Shown: in pieces, positions 27,469 to 36,707 of the stretch | How positions within the stretch are numbered: position 1 is the stretch's first letter | Layout of the letters: each line of letters begins with the position of its first letter | NCBI GenBank assembly: GCA_938007935.1 | Contig: CALLMD010000009.1 | Span: forward strand, 62,001-126,000 | From: an uncultured Hellea sp. | GTDB lineage: Bacteria; Pseudomonadota; Alphaproteobacteria; Caulobacterales; Maricaulaceae | Direction: 5' to 3' | Length of the DNA stretch: 64,000 nucleotides | Position numbers and translations under genes: made by a program | Notes under the pieces: generated by a model | Databases searched by the model: none | Told to the model about the DNA's origin: nothing | Seen by the model: the letters and a program-made list of their open reading frames with translations, nothing else

Positions 27469-29110
27469 ATAGCGCCTCCTTAAATGGGGCCATACCGAGA
27501 CGATTATAGCTATCAATAAAGCGCTCTCCGTCTTTGCGGACTTCCAGATAGTAATCAACGAGGCGTTCTATCCCATCAACAAGTTCTTCTTGACTAAATC
27601 CCGGGCCAGTAACCTTACCGACGGCTGCATTTTCAGAGGCGTCGCCGCCAAGTTTGACTTGATAAAATTCTACGCCAGCTTTTTCGAGACCCAATATACC
27701 AATGTGCCCGACATGATGATGGCCACAGGCATTGATACAGCCAGAAATTTTAATCTGCATTTCGCCAATCGCACGCTGACGCTCGGGGTCAGCAAAGCGC
27801 TGCGCAATAGCTTGAGAGACAGGAATAGAGCGCGCCGTAGCTAAGGCACAGAAATCCATACCCGGACAGCAGATTATATCTGAAATAAGCCCAATATTAT
27901 CAGCGTGAAGTTTGACGTCTTTGAGGGCTTGATAGACCTCATATAGGTCGGATTTTTTCACATGAGGTAATAAGACATTCTGTTGATGTGTTGTGCGAAT
28001 TTCACTGAAAGAATATTTATCTGACAAGTCAGCTACAGCACGCATTTGATCGGAGGTAATATCACCTGGGGCCAGCTCTATCGGCTTAAGCGAAATATTG
28101 ACAATCGCATAGCCAGGCATTTTGTGCTCAGCAAGGTTATTCTCTGCCCAATTTTTAAAGTCTTTATCAGATAAGAGCTTAGCTTTGTAACTATCATCAT
28201 GAGTTGGCAGCTCTTCAAAATCAGGGCCGCTAAAATAAGACGTAATCCGCGCGACCTCTTCCGCAGATACCGCAATATCTAAAGGCTCTAATGTTTCATA
28301 TTCTGCGTCGACCATCTGCTTGAACGCATCAATACCGGTCTCAGTCACAAGGATTTTAATACGCGCCTTATATTTATTATCACGGCGCCCATAACGATTA
28401 TAAACACGTAACGTCGCTTCGAGATAGGGTAGTAGTTCTTCGCGTGGTAGGAACTCACGTAAAGTCTGCCCTATGATGGGAGTGCGGCCTAATCCGCCGC
28501 CCACAATAATATGGTAACCCACATCGCCTTTGTCGTTTTTAGTAATTTCAATTCCAATATCGTGTGCGCGAATAACGGCGCGGTCAGTCTTGGAAGCCAC
28601 GACAGCGATTTTAAATTTACGCGGCAGATAAGCAAATTCCGGATGCATCGTCGACCATTGACGCAAGAGTTCTGCCGTTGGGCGTGGGTCTTCAATTTCT
28701 TCGGCTGTAGCGCCAGCATAGGGGTCAGAGGTCACATTACGAATGCAATTGCCAGATGTTTGAAAGCCATGCATTTCAACCTCGGCAAGATCATTTAAAA
28801 TATCTGGCACATCAGTCAGTTCAGGCCAGTTAAACTGTATATTTTGCCGCGTTGTAATGTGGCCATAACCGCGGTCATATTTGTCCGCAATCATCGCCAA
28901 TTGGCGCATTTGCTTGGCCCTTAGCGAGCCATAAGGCACAGCAACGCGCAACATATAAGCATGGAGTTGTAGATATAACCCATTCATCAACCTTAGAGGT
29001 TTAAACTGCGTCTCTGTTATACGGCCATCAAGGCGGCGCTCCACTTGCGAGCGGAATTGTTTAACGCGGCTTTGGACGATCTCGCGATCGAATTCATCGT
29101 AACGATACAT
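27458..29110 (-). CDS. cysI: Sulfite (nitrite/sulfite) reductase hemoprotein subunit
   Basis: Six-electron reduction of sulfite to sulfide using siroheme and [4Fe-4S]. Two ferredoxin-like plus two catalytic repeats are visible: GYGHITTRQNIQFNWPEL, RNVTSDPYAG, and the cluster/siroheme cysteines in CCPGMDFCALA and KISGCINACGHHH. 550 residues. There is no cysJ flavoprotein in the window, so the electron donor is probably ferredoxin (inference). One bp after the DUF2849 gene. Sulfite is favoured over nitrite because the operon contains APS reductase and siroheme synthase. Confidence 0.94.
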   Translation of the reverse strand: MYRYDEFDREIVQSRVKQFRSQVERRLDGRITETQFKPLRLMNGLYLQLHAYMLRVAVPYGSLRAKQMRQLAMIADKYDRGYGHITTRQNIQFNWPELTDVPDILNDLAEVEMHGFQTSGNCIRNVTSDPYAGATAEEIEDPRPTAELLRQWSTMHPEFAYLPRKFKIAVVASKTDRAVIRAHDIGIEITKNDKGDVGYHIIVGGGLGRTPIIGQTLREFLPREELLPYLEATLRVYNRYGRRDNKYKARIKILVTETGIDAFKQMVDAEYETLEPLDIAVSAEEVARITSYFSGPDFEELPTHDDSYKAKLLSDKDFKNWAENNLAEHKMPGYAIVNISLKPIELAPGDITSDQMRAVADLSDKYSFSEIRTTHQQNVLLPHVKKSDLYEVYQALKDVKLHADNIGLISDIICCPGMDFCALATARSIPVSQAIAQRFADPERQRAIGEMQIKISGCINACGHHHVGHIGILGLEKAGVEFYQVKLGGDASENAAVGKVTGPGFSQEELVDGIERLVDYYLEVRKDGERFIDSYNRLGMAPFKEALYAA

Positions 29111-29111
29111 C

Positions 29112-29432
29112 TTATTTTTCTCTTTTTAGGCCGAGTTCATCAGCAGTGTCGTAGCTCGGGCCTTTAACCCGAAATTTCTCGCGGTAACGCACGGGTAGCC
29201 CCGTATCTGGTTCAATATCAATGAAGTAGACCCCAACAACAAAGTTAGCCTCTTCACTCTCTTCACCTTTGGCCTGCATGGCTGCAATCAAAGTCTCGTC
29301 TTCAGTTTTAAGCGCCTCACCGAAATCTCGCGACCATTCCAGTTCTGGTGTTAGCCATACACTATAGCCTTCACGGAGTTCGTTGCCCGTTAGGCTTTGA
29401 GGCCCTTTACCTTTATGTTTGAGGGTGCTCAT
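29112..29432 (-). CDS. DUF2849 domain protein of the sulfite-reduction operon
   Basis: 106 residues: LTGNELREGYSVWLTPELEW then VGVYFIDIEPDTGLPVRYRE. DUF2849 proteins are recurrently encoded between cysG and cysI in alphaproteobacteria; function is not established. AAAGGAG precedes the ATG; the gene overlaps cysG by 4 bp, so it is co-translated. Confidence 0.9.
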   Translation of the reverse strand: MSTLKHKGKGPQSLTGNELREGYSVWLTPELEWSRDFGEALKTEDETLIAAMQAKGEESEEANFVVGVYFIDIEPDTGLPVRYREKFRVKGPSYDTADELGLKREK

Positions 29433-30817
29433 TGGGCGGCGCTCCTTTTAAAGGATGTTTCAGCAATTGAGCGCGGGGCATAACCAAGCAATAGAATTGC
29501 AGGACCTTTTACACCGTTGGCGGCAATATCCTCTGAAAGACGCTCAAGGGTTGTTGAAACAATAATTTGTTCTGCGCGTGATGCGTTTTCGACAACAGTT
29601 ACAACAAGATGTTTATCAGCTCCGTGCATCAGTAAGCGTCCTTGTATAAAGCCAGACGCCCCGACCCCCATATAGACAGCCGCACGCGCGCCTTTAGCGG
29701 CAAGGGTCTTCCAATCATGTTCTGCAAAACCTTTTGCGTCATGACCAGTTAGCAACGAGACAGCCTTATTGTGTCCGCGTGTAGTCAGTGACGCGCCAAT
29801 TTCCGCCGCAGCCGCCGATGCAGAGGTGATTCCCGGAACAATTGAGTATGAGATGCCAGAAATTTCTAATGCATCGACTTCCTCATCGGCACGTCCGAAT
29901 ATAAGAGGGTCACCACTTTTAAGACGAACAACCGTTAATCCCTCTAAGGCTTTTTCAATTAAGATGGCATTGATTTCAGACTGAGGCGTTGATTTCCCGC
30001 CAGGTTCTTTGCCAACATAAATATATTCGGCCTCACGACGACCAAAGTCTAACACGCCTTTACTCACTAGGCGGTCATATACAATGACATCTGCGCTATG
30101 GAGTTTTTGGCGCGCAGCTAGCGTTAAAAGATCTGGATTTCCGGGGCCTGCCCCGACCAAGCATACGCCGCCATTATTACTGTCTTTATGGCTATTCATC
30201 TTACGTGACACACGAGACGTAAGTTCCTCACCCGACACTCGAAGTTGACTGAGCAAGTCTTTGCCATCAAAGATCTCAGCCCAAAATAGCTGCCGCTCTG
30301 ACAGACTTGGAATTTTCAACTTAACTTTAGCCCTTAGCTCGTTGATAATATTCGCTAATTTTCCAAGTGAGTGCGGCAGCCTTGCCTCTAAATCAGTTTT
30401 AATGGCGCGGGCCAAACTTGGGCTAGTGCCTTCAGTCCCAATAGATACGATGACAGGACTACGATCAACCAAGGCAGGCGTGATGAAATCACATGCATCT
30501 TTCTGATCCGCGGCATTGACGAGCAAACCCTTTTCTCTGCCTAAATTAGCGATCCGTGCATTTTCTTCATCATCTTCGGTTGCCGCATATACAAGGCGTA
30601 CAGCTTTAAGATCAGATGGCACAAAATCTCTCTGGTTCCAGACCAATTTGTTTTGGCTTTTCCAGCGAGCTATTTCATCGCTTATTTCAGGGGCAACTAC
30701 GCATAAGTTAGCTTCGGTTTCAATTAAAGTCCTCAGCTTTGCTTCTGCCGCTGAACCGCCTCCTATAATGAGGATTTTAGCGTCCTTCATATCGACATGT
30801 ATGGGAAGATATCGCAT
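29429..30817 (-). CDS. cysG: Siroheme synthase (precorrin-2 dehydrogenase/ferrochelatase + uroporphyrinogen-III methyltransferase)
   Basis: Makes the siroheme cofactor for CysI from uroporphyrinogen III. N-terminal NAD-binding CysG-B part (1-~200): ILIIGGGSAAEAKLRTL, NAADQKDACDFITPA, SIGTEGTSPSLARAIK. C-terminal SUMT part (~215-455): VCLVGAGPGNPDLLTLAA, YDRLVSKGVL, VRLKSGDPLIFGRADEE, PGITSASAAAAEIG. First gene of the sulfite operon, divergent from the XRE-cupin regulator. Confidence 0.95.
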   Translation of the reverse strand: MRYLPIHVDMKDAKILIIGGGSAAEAKLRTLIETEANLCVVAPEISDEIARWKSQNKLVWNQRDFVPSDLKAVRLVYAATEDDEENARIANLGREKGLLVNAADQKDACDFITPALVDRSPVIVSIGTEGTSPSLARAIKTDLEARLPHSLGKLANIINELRAKVKLKIPSLSERQLFWAEIFDGKDLLSQLRVSGEELTSRVSRKMNSHKDSNNGGVCLVGAGPGNPDLLTLAARQKLHSADVIVYDRLVSKGVLDFGRREAEYIYVGKEPGGKSTPQSEINAILIEKALEGLTVVRLKSGDPLIFGRADEEVDALEISGISYSIVPGITSASAAAAEIGASLTTRGHNKAVSLLTGHDAKGFAEHDWKTLAAKGARAAVYMGVGASGFIQGRLLMHGADKHLVVTVVENASRAEQIIVSTTLERLSEDIAANGVKGPAILLLGYAPRSIAETSFKRSAAQ

Positions 30818-30858
30818 AGTTTTTGACCTTAGAGCATGTTCGCTTGATTAACTCGTTT

Positions 30859-30874
30859 GTTCTATATATAGAAC
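30859..30874. promoter_or_regulatory. 16-bp perfect palindrome, candidate operator
   Basis: GTTCTATATATAGAAC is a perfect dyad lying in the 115-bp divergent region between cysG (start 30817) and the XRE-cupin gene (start 30933). The position and symmetry suit a dimeric helix-turn-helix repressor/activator controlling both genes; binding is inferred. Confidence 0.5.
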
Positions 30875-30932
30875 GATTGAATAATATACTAGACCCCCTA
30901 CCGCACTTTTTTATGAAATTTGGTAATAATTT

Positions 30933-31550
30933 ATGGCCCGACAAAAACGACAACCCTGTGCAGAGACAGATGCTTTAGCTGAAAAACTGGGTCAAACCAT
31001 ACTTCGGTTACGCACCGCAGATAAAATGTCGCTTGGTGATTTGTCTGAAATTTCAGGCGTCGCGAAATCCATGATTTCACAAATCGAAAAAAACGAGACC
31101 AATCCATCTCTTGCGACTTTGTCCCGCCTGAGCCAGGCCTTAGGCACAAGTGTCGAGGCCATGGTCTCACAAGGTGATAGCAGTTCCGCCCTTGTCCAAA
31201 AAACTAATATTCAAGATACGCCGCTATTAAAAAGCGAAGACGGCTTATGCGAATTACGCATTATCGGGTCTATTGATACGGTACAATGGGTGCAATGGTA
31301 TGACTTTCGCGCTCAGCCCAATGGAAAACTTATAAGTTCCCCTCACCCAGATGGGTCAGTTGAAAACTTAACACTTCTCACAGGCAAAGCCCTTGTTGAA
31401 ATAGGTGATGAAAGCTGGGAAGTTAATACGGGAGAAACGTTGCGATATCGTGCTGATCGCCCCCATATAATCACAAATATAGGCAAGACGCTTATTCATG
31501 CAACGATGGTGAATATTTTAGCGCATGCCGTAAGGACTGTAAGTTCTTAA
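30933..31550 (+). CDS. XRE-cupin transcriptional regulator
   Basis: 205 residues. N-terminal HTH_3 domain (~18-75): LGDLSEISGVAKSMISQIEKNETNPSLATLSRLSQALG. The C-terminal small cupin (~105-200) has GKLISSPHPDGSVENLTLLTGKALVEIGDESWEVNTGETLRYRAD split by a conserved Gly-rich turn. Such proteins sense small molecules through the cupin. Divergent from the sulfite-reduction operon with a palindrome between them, so control of sulfur assimilation is a reasonable inference. The next gene, thrC, follows after 49 bp. Confidence 0.88.
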   Translation: MARQKRQPCAETDALAEKLGQTILRLRTADKMSLGDLSEISGVAKSMISQIEKNETNPSLATLSRLSQALGTSVEAMVSQGDSSSALVQKTNIQDTPLLKSEDGLCELRIIGSIDTVQWVQWYDFRAQPNGKLISSPHPDGSVENLTLLTGKALVEIGDESWEVNTGETLRYRADRPHIITNIGKTLIHATMVNILAHAVRTVSS

Positions 31551-31599
31551 CTGCTAACAAAAGCTTGCAAGACTGCCTTATTTCCTTATTGAGCTTGCC

Positions 31600-32955
31600 A
31601 TGAATTACCGCTCACATTCGAATAGTAAACTAACCGCGCGTTTCGGTGATGCTCTGCTTGCAAGCTTAGCCCCTGACGGTGGTCTTTGGATGCCTGAAAA
31701 AATTCCGCATTTTACACCTGAGCAAACGGCCAAGATGGGCGCGATGAGCTTTGCTGACTGTGCGGCTAAGCTAGCACGACATTTTGTTGATGACCGATTT
31801 TCTGACGCAGACCTTACTGAAATATGCCGTGATGCTTATAGTTTTCCTGTTCCAATTAAAGCACTAAATGGCACTCTAATGGATGCGGCCACACCAGAAA
31901 CCGCCAATGAATACATGCTCGAACTTTTCCACGGGCCCACATTAGCTTTTAAAGATTTCGCAGCGCGATTCATGGGACGCGCTGCTAGCCATCTGATGAA
32001 TGCAGAGAATGATACGCGGACTATATTGGTCGCGACATCTGGTGATACTGGCGGCGCGATAGGTGATGCTTTTTTAAATCAAGACGGCATACAAGTCTTC
32101 ATCCTCTTCCCAAAAGGCGGCGTAAGTAAAGTTCAAGAACAACAACTTTGTACAATGGGCGGTAAAAACTCTAACGTCCAAGCTATCGCCGTAGATGGTA
32201 CATTTGATGATTGCCAAAAACTCGTAAAACTAGGCTTTGGAAATAAGCGGCTAACTGAAAAATATAGCCTTATGTCAGCCAATTCGATTAATGTTGGCCG
32301 CGTAATTCCTCAAAGTTTTTACTACTTCTGGACAAGCTTGCAGATAAAAGCCGCACATCCCGGCGTTCCAATCGTTTACTCCATTCCATCCGGAAATCTT
32401 GGGAATTTAACGGGAGGCCTCATTGCGAAACAAATGGGAGCACCAATTGAAAGATTTGTGGTTGGTAATAATAGCAACGATCCATTTGTCGATTACCTCA
32501 AAACAGGTAAATATTCGCCGCGCGCCTCTGTGCCTACCCTTTCCAATGCCATGGATATTGGCCGACCAAATAACTTCCCAAGGATTTTGGTCTTAAATGA
32601 CAATGATCATGACACCGTAAGTGATATTTGTTGGGGGGCCTCTTTCTCAGACGAAGAAACTGAGCGCCATTTGAGGCAAGTTCACCGAACCCACGGTTAC
32701 GTAATGTGTCCACACACAGCGGTTGGACATTTAGCCATGGAGGCATTTGCTTATGACATTGAAGACGAATTTATACGTGTCACTGTTGCCACAGCTCACC
32801 CTGCAAAATTCGTAGATAGTGTAGAACGTATTATTCGCGAAGATGTCCTCCTACCCGCGCCTCTTCAAAAGGCTATGAAGAAAACCAAACGTGTGCATGT
32901 AATGGCACCTCATCTCAAAGCTTTAGAAGACTACCTTGAGCTAAATACGGCATGA
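31600..32955 (+). CDS. thrC: Threonine synthase
   Basis: PLP enzyme converting O-phosphohomoserine to threonine. Gram-negative/fungal-type threonine synthase of 451 residues: YRSHSN-type N-terminus, PLP lysine in GPTLAFKDFAARFMGR, ATSGDTGGAIGDAF, and phosphate-binding IPSGNLGNLTGGLIAKQMG. Its stop codon overlaps the start of a shikimate-kinase-like gene (ATGA), coupling the two. Confidence 0.95.
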   Translation: MNYRSHSNSKLTARFGDALLASLAPDGGLWMPEKIPHFTPEQTAKMGAMSFADCAAKLARHFVDDRFSDADLTEICRDAYSFPVPIKALNGTLMDAATPETANEYMLELFHGPTLAFKDFAARFMGRAASHLMNAENDTRTILVATSGDTGGAIGDAFLNQDGIQVFILFPKGGVSKVQEQQLCTMGGKNSNVQAIAVDGTFDDCQKLVKLGFGNKRLTEKYSLMSANSINVGRVIPQSFYYFWTSLQIKAAHPGVPIVYSIPSGNLGNLTGGLIAKQMGAPIERFVVGNNSNDPFVDYLKTGKYSPRASVPTLSNAMDIGRPNNFPRILVLNDNDHDTVSDICWGASFSDEETERHLRQVHRTHGYVMCPHTAVGHLAMEAFAYDIEDEFIRVTVATAHPAKFVDSVERIIREDVLLPAPLQKAMKKTKRVHVMAPHLKALEDYLELNTA

Positions 32956-33596
32956 AGCTGACACGCTCTGATTTTACCAAACGTTATGAAGCTGGAACGC
33001 TAAAACTTGCCTTTATTGGCATGTCTAATATCGGAAAAAGCTATACAGCTTTAAGATTAGCAACACATTATAAGTTCAATCTTATTGAGGTTGACAAAAT
33101 TATTTGGGAGAATCTTGGTCATGATTCAATGGACGCCTTCGCAAAATGGCAGGGCCATCCTTATTCTGATGACTATGCAAAACGTGAGCGCCATTCAATC
33201 AAACTTGAAACTGAAGCCACGCGCAAAGCCATCAGAACACTTAAAAAAAACCCGATAATAGATACGACAGGAAGCGTTATTTATACCGATGAAAGCGTCT
33301 TGAAGGAACTTTCTGATAATTATTACGTCGTCTATATCCAAGCCATGGAAGATCATATTGAACGTTTAAAGGTACAATATTTCAAGCACCCTAAGCCCTT
33401 GGTTTGGGCGGGGCATTATCAAAAGTTAAAAGGTCTTACTGAAGAAGAAAGTATCCTGGCATGTTATCCAAATCTTTTATCTGCCCGAGCAAAAGCCTAT
33501 GCTAGCCTTGCTGATGTTACCTTAGCTTCGACAACAATCTTAAATCCAGAAATAGGCATAGTAGATATTTACGAAAAGCTAAAGCCAGCCCATTAG
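32952..33596 (+). CDS. Shikimate-kinase-like P-loop protein coupled to thrC
   Basis: 214 residues. Walker A GMSNIGKS (23-30) in the sequence FIGMSNIGKSYTALRLA. EVDKII at 46-51 is at the place of the substrate Asp of shikimate kinases. IIDTTGSVIYTDESVLKEL (102-120) parallels the shikimate kinase GGG/lid region but with TTGS. The C-terminal 80 residues diverge from AroK. It is not the housekeeping aroK by sequence. The 4-bp overlap with thrC suggests a linked job. A phosphate-transfer or substrate-binding role around (phospho)homoserine is a guess. Overlaps hemH convergently by 18 bp. Confidence 0.7.
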   Translation: MKLTRSDFTKRYEAGTLKLAFIGMSNIGKSYTALRLATHYKFNLIEVDKIIWENLGHDSMDAFAKWQGHPYSDDYAKRERHSIKLETEATRKAIRTLKKNPIIDTTGSVIYTDESVLKELSDNYYVVYIQAMEDHIERLKVQYFKHPKPLVWAGHYQKLKGLTEEESILACYPNLLSARAKAYASLADVTLASTTILNPEIGIVDIYEKLKPAH

Positions 33597-34565
33597 CAAT
33601 CGCTCTTTTGCAAGCTCCGAAAGAAAATCCAAATGGGCATCATCGTCATTCAAACATGGTACAGCCGTAAATTTTTCGCCGCCATACTCCATGAAGGTTT
33701 CGCGGGCTTCTATTTTTATTTCTTCTAAAGTTTCAAGACAATCAGCTGAAAAACCTGGCATCATGACAGCCACTTTTTTAACCCCCTCAGCGGCTAAACT
33801 CTCAAGCGTTTTATCCGTGTAAGGTTGCAGCCAAGCTTTTGGTCCAAAACGAGACTGGAAGGTTGTTCTAAGCTTTTCATCGCTCATACCAAGATGCTCT
33901 CTCAAGAGATCACTCGTTCTGACACATTCTTTTTGATATGGGTCACCCTTATCTACATAGCTCTGAGGAAGACCATGATAGGATGTCAATATAACAGCAG
34001 GTTGCCAAGCTAGCGTTTTCAAATGAGTATTTAGACCATCTGCAAGTGCTTTTATGTAGCGGGGGTCTCGATGATAATCTCTTAGGAAACGCATTTCAGG
34101 AACATCTTTGCGGTCCATCAACGCTTTGGCCACACCATCATAGACTGACGCCGTTGTCGCGCCCGCATATTGTGGGTACATGGGTAAGACCGCAATATTT
34201 TTACATCCTTTGGATTTCAGAATATCTAGTCCAGCCCCGATTGAAGGATTGCCATAACGCATAGCAATTTCAACATGAACGTCTGAGCCCAGCCTTTTCG
34301 ATATTCCTGCGGCCTGATCACGCGTAATATTAACAAGTGGAGCCTCACCGCCATCCTCATCCCAAATTTTAGAATAAGCACGAGCCGATCGAGCAGGACG
34401 TACGCGCAAGATGATTCCATGAAGAATGGGGCACCAAATCCAGCGACTCGTATCAATGACTCGTTTATCATGCAAAAACTGAAACAAGTATTTTCTAACC
34501 GCTTTTGCGGTTGGGGCATCTGGAGATCCCAAATTAACGAGCAAAAGCCCCGGTTTACCGCTCAT
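33579..34565 (-). CDS. hemH: Ferrochelatase
   Basis: Inserts Fe2+ into protoporphyrin IX, the last step of protoheme synthesis. Visible: GLLLVNLGSPDAPTAKAVRKYL at the start, catalytic His in LTSYHGLPQSYVDKGDPY, SRFGPKAWLQPYTDKTL, and Glu in MPGFSADCLETLEEI. ATG 34563-34565 with AAAGGA upstream is chosen; an in-frame upstream extension of 24 residues has no family similarity. 328 residues. Confidence 0.95.
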   Translation of the reverse strand: MSGKPGLLLVNLGSPDAPTAKAVRKYLFQFLHDKRVIDTSRWIWCPILHGIILRVRPARSARAYSKIWDEDGGEAPLVNITRDQAAGISKRLGSDVHVEIAMRYGNPSIGAGLDILKSKGCKNIAVLPMYPQYAGATTASVYDGVAKALMDRKDVPEMRFLRDYHRDPRYIKALADGLNTHLKTLAWQPAVILTSYHGLPQSYVDKGDPYQKECVRTSDLLREHLGMSDEKLRTTFQSRFGPKAWLQPYTDKTLESLAAEGVKKVAVMMPGFSADCLETLEEIKIEARETFMEYGGEKFTAVPCLNDDDAHLDFLSELAKERLLMGWL

Positions 34566-34690
34566 TCTGTGTCCTTTTCGTCGCAACTGTATAAATTCGA
34601 TAATGAAAATGACGGTTAATCTTGACCCGTCACGCACAGTGATTACGAATAAAGTATATTGGCCGGATTGAATAGAAATAAGAGGACCTC

Positions 34691-36583
34691 ATGCGCAAAT
34701 TATTACTCTCAGCTGCAAGCATTACCTTTATTGGTTTGGCAGCCTGTCAACCCGAGGCAACTATTGAGGTGGATAAGCCCGCAGCAGAAAAGCCAACCAA
34801 GACTGTAGAAAATTTAACCGCTGCGGCAACAGCTGGAACGGAGAATGGTCCTCCTACTGTGCAAGAGGCCAAAGAGTTCCTGGAACAGGCTGAAAAAGAT
34901 ATTGTTGAATTAAGCGGTTTCGCGGCGAAAGTATATTGGGTGCAAGCTAACTTTATCACTGACGACACAAATGCATTGGCCGCTATGGCAGGTACACAGG
35001 GCGCTAAGTTATCAACGCGTCTGGCAAATGAAGCCAAACGATTTAATGACCTCACGCTTCCCGCTGATATGCGCCGCAAGATGGACGGCTTAAAACGAGG
35101 AAGTAACTTCCCCGCCCCCGAAAAAGACGGCGCTGCTGAAGAACTCGCAACTATTATGACGGGCCTAGAGGCAACTTATGGTACAGGAAAATTTGATTAT
35201 GATGGTAAAGCTATCAATCTTGGTGAAGCTTCGGACATTATTGCAAAATCTCGAAATCCAGAAGAACTCCAAGCGATTTGGGAAGGGTGGCGCACTATTT
35301 CACCACCAATGAAGTCCGACTATGCCCGAATGGTTGATATCGTCAACGAAGGCTCCAAGGAACTTGGGTATGCAGATACGGGTGCATTATGGCGCGGTGG
35401 TTACGATATGGACGGAGAAGCGTTCATCAAAGAAGCTGACCGTCTCTGGGGCCAAGTCAAACCGTTGTATGATCAGCTTCATTGCAATACCCGTGCTGCG
35501 CTCAATACAACTTATGGCGATGATGTTGTTCCCCTAGACGCCCCCATTCGGGCTGACTTGCTTGGAAATATGTGGGGACAAAGCTGGGGCAATATTTACG
35601 ACATGGTCGCGCCCAAAGGCGGCGGCAAAGGTGTCGATCTCACAAGCCTTCTTGAAAAGAATGACTATACACAAAAGCAAATGGTCGAAGTGGGCGAAAA
35701 GTTTTTTACATCATTAGGTTTTGACCCCTTACCCGACACCTTCTGGGAGAGATCACTCATCACGAAACCAGAGGACCGCGAGGTTGTTTGTCATGCCTCT
35801 GCATGGAATCTTGATGATATGGATGACATCCGCATCAAGATGTGCACGAAAATAAATGGAGAAGATTTCGTCACCGTTCACCACGAACTTGGACATAATT
35901 TTTACCAACGCGCCTATAAGAATCAGCCTGTTTTTTATAAAAATGGGGCAAATGATGGCTTCCATGAAGCTATTGGGGACATGATTGCGCTTTCCATCAC
36001 CCCCGAATACCTTGTCAAAATTGGCTTGCTAGATGAGAAAGATGTTCCCGGCGCAGATGCTGATTTGTCATTATTAATGCGGCAAGCCATGGATAAGGTC
36101 GCCTTTTTACCGTTTGGTTTGATGGTTGATCAATGGCGCTGGAAGGTTTTTTCCGGGGAATACACCCCGTCTGAATATAATAGCGGCTGGTGGGAACTTC
36201 GTAGGAAATATCAAGGCCTTAGAGCCCCAAGTGAACGTTCTTCAGACGCATTTGACCCAGGAGCAAAGTTTCATATTCCTGGCAATACGCCCTATATGCG
36301 CTACTTCCTCGCCCATATTTTGCAGTTTCAATTCCATAAAGCCGCTTGTGATATGGCAGGGTTTGAGGGACCGCTTCATCAATGTTCTATTTATGGAAAC
36401 GAGGAAGTTGGACGCCGTTTCAACGCAATGATGGAAATGGGCGCGTCAAAACCCTGGCCGGATGCACTTGAAGCCTTCACCGGCACGCGAGACATGGATG
36501 GATCCGCAATTTTGGAGTATTTTGCTCCGCTTATGACCTATCTCGAAGAGCAAAACAAAGACCGAACTTGCGGTTGGGAATAA
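34691..36583 (+). CDS. M2-family peptidyl-dipeptidase (ACE-like) lipoprotein
   Basis: 630 residues. Lipoprotein signal with lipobox LAAC (Cys ~19), an Ala/Thr/Glu linker, then a gluzincin domain. Zn motif HHELGH, with the HEXXH histidines at H398 and H402; third ligand Glu in GANDGFHEAIGDMI (~E426). The chloride/substrate-binding text AKFHIPGNTPYMRYFLA is characteristic of angiotensin-converting-enzyme-like dipeptidyl carboxypeptidases, which trim C-terminal dipeptides. Location is the periplasmic face of a membrane. Single gene with AGAGGA ribosome-binding site and a downstream terminator. Confidence 0.93.
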   Translation: MRKLLLSAASITFIGLAACQPEATIEVDKPAAEKPTKTVENLTAAATAGTENGPPTVQEAKEFLEQAEKDIVELSGFAAKVYWVQANFITDDTNALAAMAGTQGAKLSTRLANEAKRFNDLTLPADMRRKMDGLKRGSNFPAPEKDGAAEELATIMTGLEATYGTGKFDYDGKAINLGEASDIIAKSRNPEELQAIWEGWRTISPPMKSDYARMVDIVNEGSKELGYADTGALWRGGYDMDGEAFIKEADRLWGQVKPLYDQLHCNTRAALNTTYGDDVVPLDAPIRADLLGNMWGQSWGNIYDMVAPKGGGKGVDLTSLLEKNDYTQKQMVEVGEKFFTSLGFDPLPDTFWERSLITKPEDREVVCHASAWNLDDMDDIRIKMCTKINGEDFVTVHHELGHNFYQRAYKNQPVFYKNGANDGFHEAIGDMIALSITPEYLVKIGLLDEKDVPGADADLSLLMRQAMDKVAFLPFGLMVDQWRWKVFSGEYTPSEYNSGWWELRRKYQGLRAPSERSSDAFDPGAKFHIPGNTPYMRYFLAHILQFQFHKAACDMAGFEGPLHQCSIYGNEEVGRRFNAMMEMGASKPWPDALEAFTGTRDMDGSAILEYFAPLMTYLEEQNKDRTCGWE

Positions 36584-36609
36584 ATTAGCGTTCAAAAAAC
36601 TATAAATTA

Positions 36610-36633
36610 GCCCACTTTTAGGTGGGCTTTTTT
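36610..36633 (+). terminator. Intrinsic terminator after the M2 peptidase gene
   Basis: GCCCAC-TTTTAG-GTGGGC (36610-36627) followed by TTTTTT, 26 bp after the stop codon. Confidence 0.9.
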
Positions 36634-36707
36634 ATATCTTGGTTAACGGCTCGGAAAGGAGTTCAATTATAAACTTGGCTAACCCTAGGTTCGAGGAATC
36701 AATTGAC

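Noticed and set aside
27458-29110. Assimilatory nitrite reductase
   Set aside because: The hemoprotein family covers both, but the operon partners (APS reductase, siroheme synthase, DUF2849, DUF934) point to sulfite.
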